From contig CAJNDT010004546.1 in assembly GCA_905221615.1 (NCBI GenBank), positions 241,501 through 305,500 on the forward strand: a stretch of 64,000 nucleotides of DNA. Reading direction: 5' to 3'. Below, piece after piece: positions 54,101 to 63,389 of this stretch; the stretch's first letter is position 1, and the number at the start of each line of letters is the position of its first letter. The stretch is from Symbiodinium sp. CCMP2592 (taxonomy: Eukaryota; Sar; Dinophyceae; Suessiales; Symbiodiniaceae). A model generated the notes under the pieces. The model worked only from the letters and a program-made list of their open reading frames with translations, was not told the DNA's origin and did no database searches. The position numbers and the translations under genes were made by a program.

Positions 54101-54797
54101 GGCTTCGCGCGAAGCGAAGCGCATGCAGGCTGCTGGCGTGGCTTCGCACGTGCTTTGCGCGGCTCGCGCCGGCTTCGCGCAGCTTCACGAGAGCTGCTTT
54201 GCGTGAGTTGGCGCATGCTTCGCGCGCGCATCTGGGTATGTTTCGAACGGCTTCGCGCACCAGACGCCGGCTTTGCGCACCTGCGTGCGCGCACCTTCGC
54301 GCGCGGCTTCGCACGGCTTCACGCAGCTTCGCGCGCGGGCTGCTTCGCGTGGCTTCGTGCGTGCACCTGCGCGCACTCTGCGTGCGCACACCTGCGCGCG
54401 CGGCTTCGCGCGGGCTGCTTCGCGTAGCTTCGCGCGTGCCCCTGCGCGCGCTCGGTTTCGCGGGCTTTAGGCGGCTTCGCGCGCTTCGCGTGGCTTCGCG
54501 CGGCTTCGCGCAGGCTGCTTCGCGAGGCTTCGTGCGTGTGCGCGCGCCCGGCTTCGTGCCGCTTCGCGCGGCTTCGCGCGCTTCGCGCGGCTTCGCGCGT
54601 GCTTCGCGCGCCCGCACTTCGCGCGCGCTTCGCGCGGCTTCGCGCGCTTCGCGCGCCTCGCGCCGGCTCCCCGCGGCTTCGCGCGCCCGCTTCGCGTGGC
54701 TTCGCGCGTGCTTCGCGCGCCCGCGCTTGGCGCGCGCTTCGCGCGGCTTCGCGCGCCTCGCGCCGGCTTCGCGCGCCCGCGCTTCGCGCGCGCGGGC
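54101..54797. repeat. CGCGCTTCG GC-rich satellite, locus 3
   Basis: About 700 bp of CGCGCTTCG, CGCGGCTTCG and CGTGGCTTCG units with longer CGCGCGCC spacers. It is the largest and most diverged of the three loci and lacks the ATAGATCCGA leader. It ends at GGGCTAGTCCCGTCC. Confidence 0.9.
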
Positions 54798-54818
54798 TAG
54801 TCCCGTCCCCAGGGCGGA

Positions 54819-56691
54819 TCATTCTGTGTGCCCGACAAGGAGGCCATCTGGGCTGGCCAGCAGACCGGCGATGTGGCGACAAAAGGCTTCTCCCATAAGA
54901 GCGGCCAGGGTGTGAAACTCACTCGGAACCAGAGAGTTACTGATGCGCCAGTCACTGCAGAAAGCATCCTGCGGTTTGGCCCGCTCTGCCAACAAGCGGA
55001 GGTCTAGGACACGCTTGCGAAAAATCACATACTGCGCCGGGGTCATATCCGGGGTGGACGGAAAGCGCGGTGCCTGCGCCGCAGTCCCCACAGCCTGTAG
55101 GAAGGTAAGCACCAAATGTACTTCGGCCGCAAAGTGACATCGTGGCTGCGGCGCCGGCTGAGTGTGAGGTCGGACAGGCATGCCAAGGGCAAGTGGCACC
55201 CGTGCCACGGGCATTTTCAAAACCTGTAAGAAGACGTCAAGCGCTCCTCCCACCTTCACACAGGAAATGCTGCGCAGGGGAAATTCCCACTGGTGAACCC
55301 CTCCGGCAAGGGGCTCGGCTCCCAAGAAGGCAGGCCAGTGACTAACAAGCAAGTGGGCAGCTGTGGGGTTGAGGCGATTGTGGCGTCTCTGTGCCTTTCG
55401 CTTTGCAGGCGTGTTCCCTTTGACCCGCTGGGGGACCACTGAGTCAACAAAGACAGCAAGAAGTTGTGCGTGGCGAAAGTCCAGTTGAAGCAGCTCTGAC
55501 GGGGGGCGATTGCCGCTTTGGCGATGGGAGAACCAGCCAGTGTTCGGCTCTGCCGACGGCTCATTGGGGCAAGATAAGCCAAGCACGTATGTGCCAAAGC
55601 TGAGACACACGCAGACTGACGCGGAGGGGCGCCATGAAAGTCCGCGTTGTGTCCTGGTGCGACATCCGCCTGTGCTCCTGCCCATTGTCCTCCAGTGCGG
55701 CTCCTTGGCTGTACACATGAAAGTGCAAAAAGTCCGCGACACGTTCAAGGGACAGCTCCCCCAGGGCACGCTGGACTGGAGCAGGCAGCGGGAGGCTGAC
55801 AGGCTGGCCACCGTCGTAGCACCGGAGGCGCACCTCCTGGATAATCCAGTCCCGAATCGCTCCCGTGCACTGTGTCAAGGTGCTAGCATGTAGCCGAGCG
55901 GAGGTCGCTCACTAAATGTGGGGGAGGGCAATGAGGGCACCGAGTTCCTGCAACACGGATGTCGTGACGCGGCGTGGGTAAAGAGCGGCCATGACCTGCC
56001 CAACGGCACCGTCCACAAGTCCTCTGCTGCGGTAAAAGTGAAGAGAGTGGAAGGCCCACTCGAGTTCTTCTTCCAGGCTGCGCATGGGCAGATAGGCTCG
56101 CGCGGCGGTGACATCCACTTGTGGCGGCAACCTCGGCTCAGACCGCAGAAGCAAGTGCGCATAACTATGGCACTGGGTGCCAAACAGTTCATCAGGCACA
56201 TTATACAGCCAATGCATGCCCCCCTCACGCACGCATGGGGCAGAGCAAATGGTCGCCCGCACCGCATCAGACGGCTGCCAGGGACACAGAAAATCCTCGT
56301 GTACATGTACAATGCGTAACCGGCATGGAAGCTGCAGCAAAGCGCCGAAGACCCAATCTGGCATACCAACGGCGCCAAGCTCAATCCTGGCGAGCGGTGG
56401 GGCGTCCTTCCCTCCTGACTCAACCGGGGCGCTGCTCGGAGTTGAGCCAAGAAAGGAGCGGGGGCCCCATAGTTTATGAAGGAGGACACCAACGAGAGCC
56501 GCCGTGTAGCTACCCGCCGAGAAGCCGCGAACAACCGGGCACGCCGGAGGAACACTCACAAATGCAATACAGAGGGCGGCCAGGCAAGCCGAGTGCGGCT
56601 CCTGCAAGTGGGAGCTGCGCCACGCCCGTTGAAGCTGAGCGGCAATGGAGGCAGCCTCCGGGCCGGAAGTAGCGTACCTGACACCAAGCAT
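54819..56691 (-). pseudogene. frame-broken alpha/beta-hydrolase-like ORF
   Basis: The first frame (ATG at 56691, 259 codons, to 55912) contains VVRGFSAGSYTAALVG with a G-x-S-x-G nucleophile elbow (S58), HEDFLCPWQPSD as a possible acid region and several downstream His (GMHWLY, CHSYAH). The reading then moves to the frame at about 55878-55650 (LTQCTGAIRDWIIQEVRLRC, LGELSLERVADFLHFHVYSQ) and then to a third frame from about 55640 to 54819 (LSWRPSASVCVCLSFGTYVL to LASPDGLLVGH). Two shifts imply decay or indel error. No transposition domain is visible. It may be a cargo or host-derived domain of another element. Confidence 0.5.
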
Positions 56692-56729
56692 AGCATGGGC
56701 CAGCAGGATGACAGGCCGTGGAGAAAGTA

Positions 56730-57665
56730 ATTTTTTCGAACGCGGAAGGCTGTCGTCTACAAGCCCATCAGCACCGACCTATCCTAATTCAGTTACTGGT
56801 GGCTTAAATTATACACGGCCCTTGGGAGGTTTATGTACTACTTTCGCCCAGAATTGACGGTCCTGGCAGCGTGGCTGCACCTTGCGATAAAGGGACGTAT
56901 TGTCCATCCGTACTAGTCCGGAGGAGCTGTGTGCTGCAGCAATGCTATTAGGGTTGGGTAACTGATAGAAGCTGTGTATTTGCTCATGGGAGGGGGCAGC
57001 GTCCGAGAGTAAATGATCAATACGTTCCGCAGCCTGCGTCATGCAGGATTCGGCCCAATGTGTGCGAGGCCGGCCCGATCTATTAGGAGCCCTGATGTGT
57101 CTATACGCATGCGAAGTCATGTAGGTACACTGACTTTCTAGGGACTCAGGATGCCTATGTATGTGTCCAAATAACCGCAGTCTTTGTTGCGAGTATAGCT
57201 GGGAGGGAGTAATGACCTTACGGGATCTATAGGAAAGAGACGCAAGGTACTGGTTAGAGCATTGGGAGTCAGAAGGGTCAAGAACCCTATGATAAAATGA
57301 GGATTTGATTTTAAAAATACGCCGCAATGTTTTGTAGTGTATGGAATCAAGCTTTCGAAGCTGTGGTGACGTGAGTAGAACACTATCCATAGCGTAAGTG
57401 AGAATAGAGAGAACAATGCTCCTATATACCGTGAGTTTCCAACTCGGCGGGAGACCGGTATGGGTAAGCAACGGCCTGAGCAGCTTCGAAGCTGCGACCG
57501 CCTGAGAGATCCTATAAGAGGTATTCTTACGGTTACTGTTAGCTGGGTCTAGATAAACCCCGAGATATTTGATCTCTTCCGAGAGAGGGACCGGAGTAAG
57601 AGGGGCGTGGATGCCGCCACAATATTTACATTGGCAAACTGTTTTCACCTTCTTGTTTTGAGGTT
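56730..57665 (-). mobile_element. 5'-truncated LINE fragment
   Basis: The element begins abruptly inside the RT domain (KKVKTVCQCKYCGG, RT block D) and ends after the stop with an A-rich GAAAAAATT stretch near 56730. It is immediately adjacent to the hydrolase-like ORF, so it probably inserted there. 5' truncation is the normal outcome of target-primed reverse transcription. Confidence 0.7.
56809..57648 (-). CDS. LINE reverse transcriptase, C-terminal fragment
   Basis: About 280 codons covering the RT thumb and C-terminus: IKYLGVYLDPANSNRKNTSY, LTVYRSIVLSILTYAMDSVL, LDSIHYKTLRRIFKIKSSFY, RLRLFGHIHRHP and SGRPRTHWAESC. These are standard LINE features after the catalytic core. The fingers, palm catalytic Asp residues and endonuclease are missing. 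The composition differs from the 48-53 kb LINE (AT-richer, no hairpins), so it is a separate family. Confidence 0.8.
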   Translation of the reverse strand: MKTVCQCKYCGGIHAPLTPVPLSEEIKYLGVYLDPANSNRKNTSYRISQAVAASKLLRPLLTHTGLPPSWKLTVYRSIVLSILTYAMDSVLLTSPQLRKLDSIHYKTLRRIFKIKSSFYHRVLDPSDSQCSNQYLASLSYRSRKVITPSQLYSQQRLRLFGHIHRHPESLESQCTYMTSHAYRHIRAPNRSGRPRTHWAESCMTQAAERIDHLLSDAAPSHEQIHSFYQLPNPNSIAAAHSSSGLVRMDNTSLYRKVQPRCQDRQFWAKVVHKPPKGRV

Positions 57666-57868
57666 TGAGCCGAACGCTAAACCTTCTAAAATCGTTCCTT
57701 CAAAAGTGGACGAATATATGCCCGTCAGAGTCATATATAAAAGAGAATATAAATTCAATCATTCAGGCACTCGGACGAAGACTCTTTTCCCGGATGGTGG
57801 TGGATGTCCCCTCGTCGGAGGGAAGGCAGGCACACCTGGTGTGCGAAGCCTCGCCCCCTCTCCCTGAG

Positions 57869-60800
57869 TCACCAGGGCGTGCCTTCGCGCTTCCTCTTCG
57901 GGACACGAGGCTGAAAACTGCTTGCAGACTGCAGCGCCTTGCGAGACGCATCGAAGTCAGACTTCGACAACCACAACTGATTCAAGAGCTCAAGCGGTAG
58001 CTCACTGAAACTGACATCCAAGCGGTGTTCGGAACTGAAAGAGCTGAAATCCTGATTCGTCAGAGCATCTGCCAACTTGTTTTCGTCGCGAGGTTTCCAA
58101 GTCAAGCTGAGCCTCAAACAAGCTTTCCTTAAGAGGTGTGAGAGCTGCATGTTGATGAGCATGAGTGGCCACTTAGTCGTGGACTGCTTTCTAAGAAGCT
58201 TCTCGTTGCTCTGATTGTCTGTGGCCCCGGCAATGGCAACTGGGAGTCGCCTCCGTGAACTGTTCTCTTTAAGGTGTCCGAAGATCCACAAAGCGGCCAA
58301 CGTAGCTAACAGCTCGGCTGAAGCTGACGCCCATTGTGATTTTCCCCCTTCGTCGAAAAGGTACGGGGCATCCGCAGGCTTAACCACTATAGAGAACCAA
58401 GGCGCAACCGAAAGGTCCTGGCTAGAGTCCCAACCACCTAAGACGACATAACCATCATCGCATTTAGCGTCCGTGTGAAAGAGATGCCCTGTCTCTTCCC
58501 GTTGTCGACCCGGTGCGACCTTGAAGTTGATGTCTTTAAACGTTGCCTCCAAGTATAGCAAAGTCAAGATGACAGTGTCCGGCATTTTTGCAACATGGCT
58601 CTTCGAAGCTGCAGCTGACCAAGCATACAAGGGGGCCAAGTGTGGTTTGATCCAGTACACGACCCTGGACACGAAACCAAGTCTCCCAAGAAACTCCGCA
58701 AACTTCCTAACTGAGACGACGAAGCGCGCCTTCCGTGCCTCATCGACCCAGTTACACACCCAAGCGCCTCGGGCTTCGCTGAGGCCCACAAGCCTGGCAC
58801 CGTAGTCAAGCTCGTAGCCGATGAAGGCGACCAGTGTCTTTCCCTTGAACTTATGGTAAGCGAAAGGCACCCCTATCATTTCTTGAAGGATTAACCAAAC
58901 CAAGAAATTGATGTACATCCGCTTCCCATAAAACGTGGGATGCACGTCGTCCACATAAGCGAAGTGGTAAAAGGCGTGCTGCAGTAGGCATCGGGTGACC
59001 ACTCTGCCTATGATCCCGTACAACCTGCTCCACCAAAAGGAGGCTGGGCTAAGCCCGAACGTTCCTACTTTATTGATCCAAATCGTGTCGGACCCTTGCT
59101 CTGCCCTGCATGACATCAAGGCCCAATCGCTCTTCCGATGCAAGACCAACCTATGCGCAGCACTCACGTCCGCGGTTGCGGCCAAGGGAATCTCCTGCAT
59201 AGCACCTGATTGCCGAACTGAAAATGACATCTCTGCCGGCCCTGGAACTGCTAGCTGATTCACCAAGCGTATCTGATTGTTGACATTGACGCCGTGTGTA
59301 CCATCATGTACTGGCCGCACACTGCCATCTGGTTTGAGGATGGCTCCCATGGAAGCCACGCGGATCATGTCCTCGCTGTACTCCTCGCGCAGCGCTCCGA
59401 GCGTGGTCGGCTTCATCCGCCCAAGTTTTTCCTCTGCACGAAACTTTTCGAGGAGCTCAGCGGAGCTCAACTCGGCACTCTTATAATTTTCCCGATCAAA
59501 TTCCAACTCAGATTCATCAAGTTTCCGCCAATGACATTTCTTCTCATACACCTGCGGCAAATGCGGTATGTCACAATTGAGTCCTAGGGGTACCCCGGTA
59601 CAGAAACAATCGACTCCCTCTGTTAAAATCTGCCAGTCTGGGTCCTCAAGCCTTTCAGCCGAAAGCGACAAGGCCCTGAGCAAGAAGGGCTGCGCATCTG
59701 GGATCTCGAGCACATCGGGATTGTTCTCTGCACCAAGTAACCCTGCCCACTGCTTACGCAGGGTTTCCAACTTCTCCCCGGCGAATGGAGATGAATCGAC
59801 CTTACCTGAAAGTAGGCTCAAGCAGAAGCGACGGGGATCAGGAACATGCTCAGAAATGAAGTTCGTAAGCATCCGGTACATGGATTGTGCATGTGCAGTA
59901 GCCGCTGTGCCCAGGCGATGCCCCCGGTCCATCGGCCTCCAACGCGCCGGGGAACACAACCCAAACCCGTCTGTCATGTCAGCCTCTTGTCCTTCCCACT
60001 CAACACGAATGGGGTTTCCGCGGATCCCACATGCCTCTGGTCTGAATGGCACTGGTGGGGCTGTGTCTTCAGTGCTTAAGCCCTCGGTAGTACCCAGAAC
60101 CTCTGAAGTCTCACCATTTGATGCATCCAAGTCAAGTGGTAACTTAAACCCCAGGGTCTTAAGGTGGGCGAGGTCGGCAGCCTCGACATTGCCAAGCTTA
60201 TCGGTCATGTATGCAACCATCACCACCCGACGGCCCTTCCACGATCGCGTAGCATGGTATGATCGCCATGCATCGAAGCTTACAGGACCCTTGCAAACCT
60301 CCAAGTGAACGCCAGGTCTCTGCCCTTCTGGTGTTGTCTCCCATACATCGCCTCCTTGCTGTTCCAACCAGATTTGGCCATCTTCAAAATCCGACAACGG
60401 CACCACCATGTTCGGATAGTGCGCATTCCGGGCATCACGATGGACACCCGTCCTGACATCATCGAAGATCGCAATAGCGGATGCTTGAAAGCCCGGTGCA
60501 ACCTGCTGCAAGTACCTTGTCAGAACCTGTGTAGACTTCGGTAGCACAGTGGAATGATGCCTCAAACCGACTAAACCACCCTTGCAATATGCACCCGTTG
60601 TGAAAGCACTGCCCGGTGTAGCTGACGTCGACTCCCTAGTCGGCTCCTCGCGGGGAAGCAGGTCAAATAGCTCTAACACACGGCAACGTTCTAGCAGCCC
60701 TGGCGCTGCCAGGAGCTTCGATGCTGCACTCTCGGGATCGGCCCAGGACTTCAAAGGATGCGCGGAGGAACTACAACCTGAAAGGGAAGGAGGAACCGCC

Positions 60801-61153
60801 GAGGCCCTAGGGGAACCACAACCTGAATGGGAAGGAGGAGCAGCCGTGGCACTGCAACCTGAAGGTAAAGAACCTGAAACGCCGGGCAAGGGTAGAACCT
60901 TCGGGCGTGCACCTAACCCTTCGGGGGCCTTAACTACCTTATCAGGAATCCTTCGACTTAGAGGATTTGCACTCCCCATCTGCTTGCAGCGAGAAGTCGA
61001 TGGCTGCCACCATAAATTGACACAGCTGAAGGGGCCATCCGCGGGCCCGCGGCAAGTTCCACTTTTGCGCAGCCGGCAATTTGCCGGTGCTAGGTGCATG
61101 ACCCCCATGGGGGCACGACGCGGGCAGCGGCCCAACGTAGCGCTGATCAGCAT
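57869..61153 (-). CDS. retroelement pol: 2OG-dioxygenase-like domain, RT and RNase H
   Basis: 1094 codons, ATG at 61153; the first 70 or so residues overlap the preceding ORF in another frame. Residues about 180-340 are the dioxygenase-like block: TGVHRDARN (H238, D240), IWLEQQGG and YHATRSWKGRRVVMVAYM (H300, R309). Residues about 590-850 are RT: RPVHDGTHGVNVNN, TADVSAAHR (D662), FGLSPASFWWSR and FAYVDD (D735, D736). RNase H follows, with HTDAK (D895), SASAELLATLAALW (E947), ATDNQSNE (D979) and ENKLADALTN (D1029). No integrase or protease was found. RT of this type with RNase H is frequent in dinoflagellate retroelements of the DIRS/Ty3 side. It ends with a basic tail, KRKREG. Confidence 0.82.
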   Translation of the reverse strand: MLISATLGRCPRRAPMGVMHLAPANCRLRKSGTCRGPADGPFSCVNLWWQPSTSRCKQMGSANPLSRRIPDKVVKAPEGLGARPKVLPLPGVSGSLPSGCSATAAPPSHSGCGSPRASAVPPSLSGCSSSAHPLKSWADPESAASKLLAAPGLLERCRVLELFDLLPREEPTRESTSATPGSAFTTGAYCKGGLVGLRHHSTVLPKSTQVLTRYLQQVAPGFQASAIAIFDDVRTGVHRDARNAHYPNMVVPLSDFEDGQIWLEQQGGDVWETTPEGQRPGVHLEVCKGPVSFDAWRSYHATRSWKGRRVVMVAYMTDKLGNVEAADLAHLKTLGFKLPLDLDASNGETSEVLGTTEGLSTEDTAPPVPFRPEACGIRGNPIRVEWEGQEADMTDGFGLCSPARWRPMDRGHRLGTAATAHAQSMYRMLTNFISEHVPDPRRFCLSLLSGKVDSSPFAGEKLETLRKQWAGLLGAENNPDVLEIPDAQPFLLRALSLSAERLEDPDWQILTEGVDCFCTGVPLGLNCDIPHLPQVYEKKCHWRKLDESELEFDRENYKSAELSSAELLEKFRAEEKLGRMKPTTLGALREEYSEDMIRVASMGAILKPDGSVRPVHDGTHGVNVNNQIRLVNQLAVPGPAEMSFSVRQSGAMQEIPLAATADVSAAHRLVLHRKSDWALMSCRAEQGSDTIWINKVGTFGLSPASFWWSRLYGIIGRVVTRCLLQHAFYHFAYVDDVHPTFYGKRMYINFLVWLILQEMIGVPFAYHKFKGKTLVAFIGYELDYGARLVGLSEARGAWVCNWVDEARKARFVVSVRKFAEFLGRLGFVSRVVYWIKPHLAPLYAWSAAASKSHVAKMPDTVILTLLYLEATFKDINFKVAPGRQREETGHLFHTDAKCDDGYVVLGGWDSSQDLSVAPWFSIVVKPADAPYLFDEGGKSQWASASAELLATLAALWIFGHLKENSSRRRLPVAIAGATDNQSNEKLLRKQSTTKWPLMLINMQLSHLLRKACLRLSLTWKPRDENKLADALTNQDFSSFSSEHRLDVSFSELPLELLNQLWLSKSDFDASRKALQSASSFQPRVPKRKREGTPW

Positions 61154-61778
61154 CCAAGACCGGCAGTCCAGTGAAAGGCCGCGGCGAGTGACGAAAGAAG
61201 GGCAGATTGCTCAAGTAACGTGTTGGTTTTGCCATGTCCGCCCCGAACTCACACAAGTAATGCACAAATGTCGTGGCAGCAAAACGCGGTATGCAGTCAA
61301 GTAATTCAGGCCAAGCCCAAATGGAGCTCGGCACGAGGCCGTCAGCAGTGCGGCCCAAGTGTTCCGGCGCCTCCCACATAAAGAAATTGCCAGCCTCGGC
61401 CGCGAAAACTGTTGCTTTCAAACACTGGTCGACAAAATGATTGGCAGAAGTCACCTTCTGCATAGACGAATCCTTAAGCCATGGAAAACCTCTGGGCCAC
61501 TTATCACTGCGGAGTGGAGTGGGCCCAGGTTGCTTATGCCTCGCCCGACTAAAAGTATCATAGGGTGGCGAAATCAAGATCACGGTTCTCGGTTGTTTCA
61601 CAAGCTCAAACAACTGATCCCAAGCGTCACCACAAAACAGGTTGTTTGCATCAAACCCAAAAGCAATGAATTCTGGCTGCGACAAGCTGTTGCTGAGATG
61701 CGGTTTCCAATCAAAGCGCTCAGCAGGATCTGCAATGACATGTACCACCCTTGACGCCACAGGTTGGCCTGACGGCAA
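60942..61778 (-). CDS. C5-cytosine-methyltransferase-like ORF with altered catalytic motif
   Basis: About 278 codons plus an in-frame extension upstream to the TGA at 61824-61826. VILISPPYDTFSRARH corresponds to motif IV of DNA C5 methyltransferases (PPC...FS), but the catalytic Cys is Tyr (codon at 61560-61562). FFMWEAPEHLGRT resembles motif VI, and GADMAKPTRYLSNLPFF the conserved Lys-Pro-Thr-Arg segment. I know related domains in dinoflagellate retrotransposons. With Tyr at the catalytic position the domain is probably not a standard methyltransferase. It overlaps the pol ORF by about 210 bp, so pol expression probably needs a frameshift. Confidence 0.6.
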   Translation of the reverse strand: MPSGQPVASRVVHVIADPAERFDWKPHLSNSLSQPEFIAFGFDANNLFCGDAWDQLFELVKQPRTVILISPPYDTFSRARHKQPGPTPLRSDKWPRGFPWLKDSSMQKVTSANHFVDQCLKATVFAAEAGNFFMWEAPEHLGRTADGLVPSSIWAWPELLDCIPRFAATTFVHYLCEFGADMAKPTRYLSNLPFFRHSPRPFTGLPVLDADQRYVGPLPASCPHGGHAPSTGKLPAAQKWNLPRARGWPLQLCQFMVAAIDFSLQADGECKSSKSKDS

Positions 61779-61823
61779 CGACGGCAGCTTATGCTCCTGC
61801 GCCCCCTGCTGAGCGCAACTCTG

Positions 61824-62235
61824 TCACTTACCTGCTGTCGCAACTTCGTGCTGCGAAGCTGGGTGCTCGCCGAAACACCCTGCAACACGACACGCATGCA
61901 CACGTGCACACTTCGGATCGGTACAGCCTTGGTGGTTGTATGCATAACACAGCTGACGACCATCAGGAGTCGCTGACACAAGCGCAAGCTGTTTCCCATT
62001 TGCCAAGACAACCTGGCCCTTGCCTTTCTTGCCTTTGCCTTTCCCTGTTCCACGTCCGTTCTGATGGGGCGCGGGCGGCAGCGGAATCTCTTGCCCTTGA
62101 TTCTTATCCTTTCCTTTGCTATTGCCCTTCCGAAACTTGTTCGGTGTACCAGCTGTGTGCAAGGCCAGCGGCGTTGTAAAGTAAGCCTCTTTCAAAGATG
62201 GGTCCTCACGCACTGCTCGAAGTTCCCTCCAGGAT
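61824..62235 (-). CDS. gag C-terminal zinc-knuckle region
   Basis: A frame entered by a one-base shift near 62220: WRELRAVREDPSLKEAYFTT, a basic Gly/Lys linker (GRGTGKGKGKKGKGQ), then CYAYNHQGCTDPKCARVHAC and CFGEHPASQH, a CCCH-like double finger typical of dinoflagellate retroelement gag. It ends at TGA (61824-61826) inside GGTAAGTGA. The same frame continues in the MTase-like ORF, so a single stop codon separates gag from it. Confidence 0.65.
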
Positions 62236-63138
62236 CATTTTGAAAGCTTCAACCCTCAACTTATATTCATAACTCAAGACAATGTTCCAGGGTGGCCGGT
62301 TGAACTGTGTCTCCAGCCCAGAAGCAGTGGGCAACTTCAAATTGCCAACACGATCTCCCAAGATGTATTCAACAAACCTAGTGAAATCTTCAAGCTGAAG
62401 CCCTTGCAACCAAGCCTTTGCCTTGAACCGTGCACTCATGCAGAGCCACGCATGTGCTTCCACCTTCATCAAACGTCGGTAGCCCTCTGAGTGATGCGGC
62501 ATTTCCAACTTCTGCATTGTCTTCGTTACACGGACATGCCCGGTGGGATCAATGCTAGTCTGGAGGCTCTCCACCTGCGAATCCTTCTTTGAAGAGATGC
62601 GATCAAGCGAACTCGCGAGAGGCTCATTGCTCTCGCACTCTTCGGCCTTGGTTGCCAAGTACTCTGCACTTGGCGTCTCGCTTTCATTCATCTTTCCGTA
62701 TGCATCTGTCACCGCTTTCAACATAGCTTGGCGTTCCTGCACTTGCAAGATCCTCTTATGGCCTAACACTTTCGCCTCAGCACGTAGCTCGATTTCTTTA
62801 CTCGCATACTCCTTGGCAAGTTCCCATGCAGCTACTATAGCAGCCACCTCAACACGGCCCGCCGGCGTATCAGGATTAATCCCGAAATCACGAGCAGCTG
62901 TCCTAGCACCTTCGCGATTATCTGCGATCGCCTGGAATCGCCTACGACTCTGATGGAGCCGCGCCACCTGATATTGCGTGGCCAGTGACGCACTGGCTTC
63001 CTGTAGCACATACTGCAAGTCGGAATCCATCTTTGCCACTTCGGCTCTCTGATCTGCCTCACTGGGCAACGCCATGCTATCTGAAACAGCACTGTGCTGT
63101 GCGACTGAAACCGCACTCTCAGCGGTGGCCCATGGCAA
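62206..63138 (-). CDS. gag-like helical protein
   Basis: 310 codons (MPWATAESAVSVAQHSAVSD). It is rich in long helices (LQYVLQEASASLATQYQVAR, AWELAKEYASKEIELRAEAK), followed by PPWNIVLSYEYKLRVEAFKM near the C-terminus, a gag-like segment seen in dinoflagellate retroelements. It overlaps the zinc-knuckle frame by a few bases at its stop, consistent with a -1/+1 shift or an indel. A plus-strand frame opposite it is a shadow. Confidence 0.6.
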   Translation of the reverse strand: MPWATAESAVSVAQHSAVSDSMALPSEADQRAEVAKMDSDLQYVLQEASASLATQYQVARLHQSRRRFQAIADNREGARTAARDFGINPDTPAGRVEVAAIVAAWELAKEYASKEIELRAEAKVLGHKRILQVQERQAMLKAVTDAYGKMNESETPSAEYLATKAEECESNEPLASSLDRISSKKDSQVESLQTSIDPTGHVRVTKTMQKLEMPHHSEGYRRLMKVEAHAWLCMSARFKAKAWLQGLQLEDFTRFVEYILGDRVGNLKLPTASGLETQFNRPPWNIVLSYEYKLRVEAFKMILEGTSSSA

Positions 63139-63389
63139 CTGAAAATCACGTGGCTCCTAATGCAGAATGTGAAGAACTGCAAGCACTCAAAGCTTTCACT
63201 AAAATTCATGTAACACTCACCGTCAAGAACATGCCGACGCTCCCGCGATGCATCCTCAGCCAAACTTCCTCATGCAAGCACCTACCCACGCAGCACAGTA
63301 CAGTGAATCAGCCAAGTACATGTCGCACTTCAAACACAGCACAAGTCTATCGCAACAAACGATTTGTCACCAAGCAACAATCGTAAAGC

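Noticed and set aside
59568..60308. 246-codon plus-strand ORF
   Set aside because: Antisense to the RT-RNase H polyprotein; no domain.
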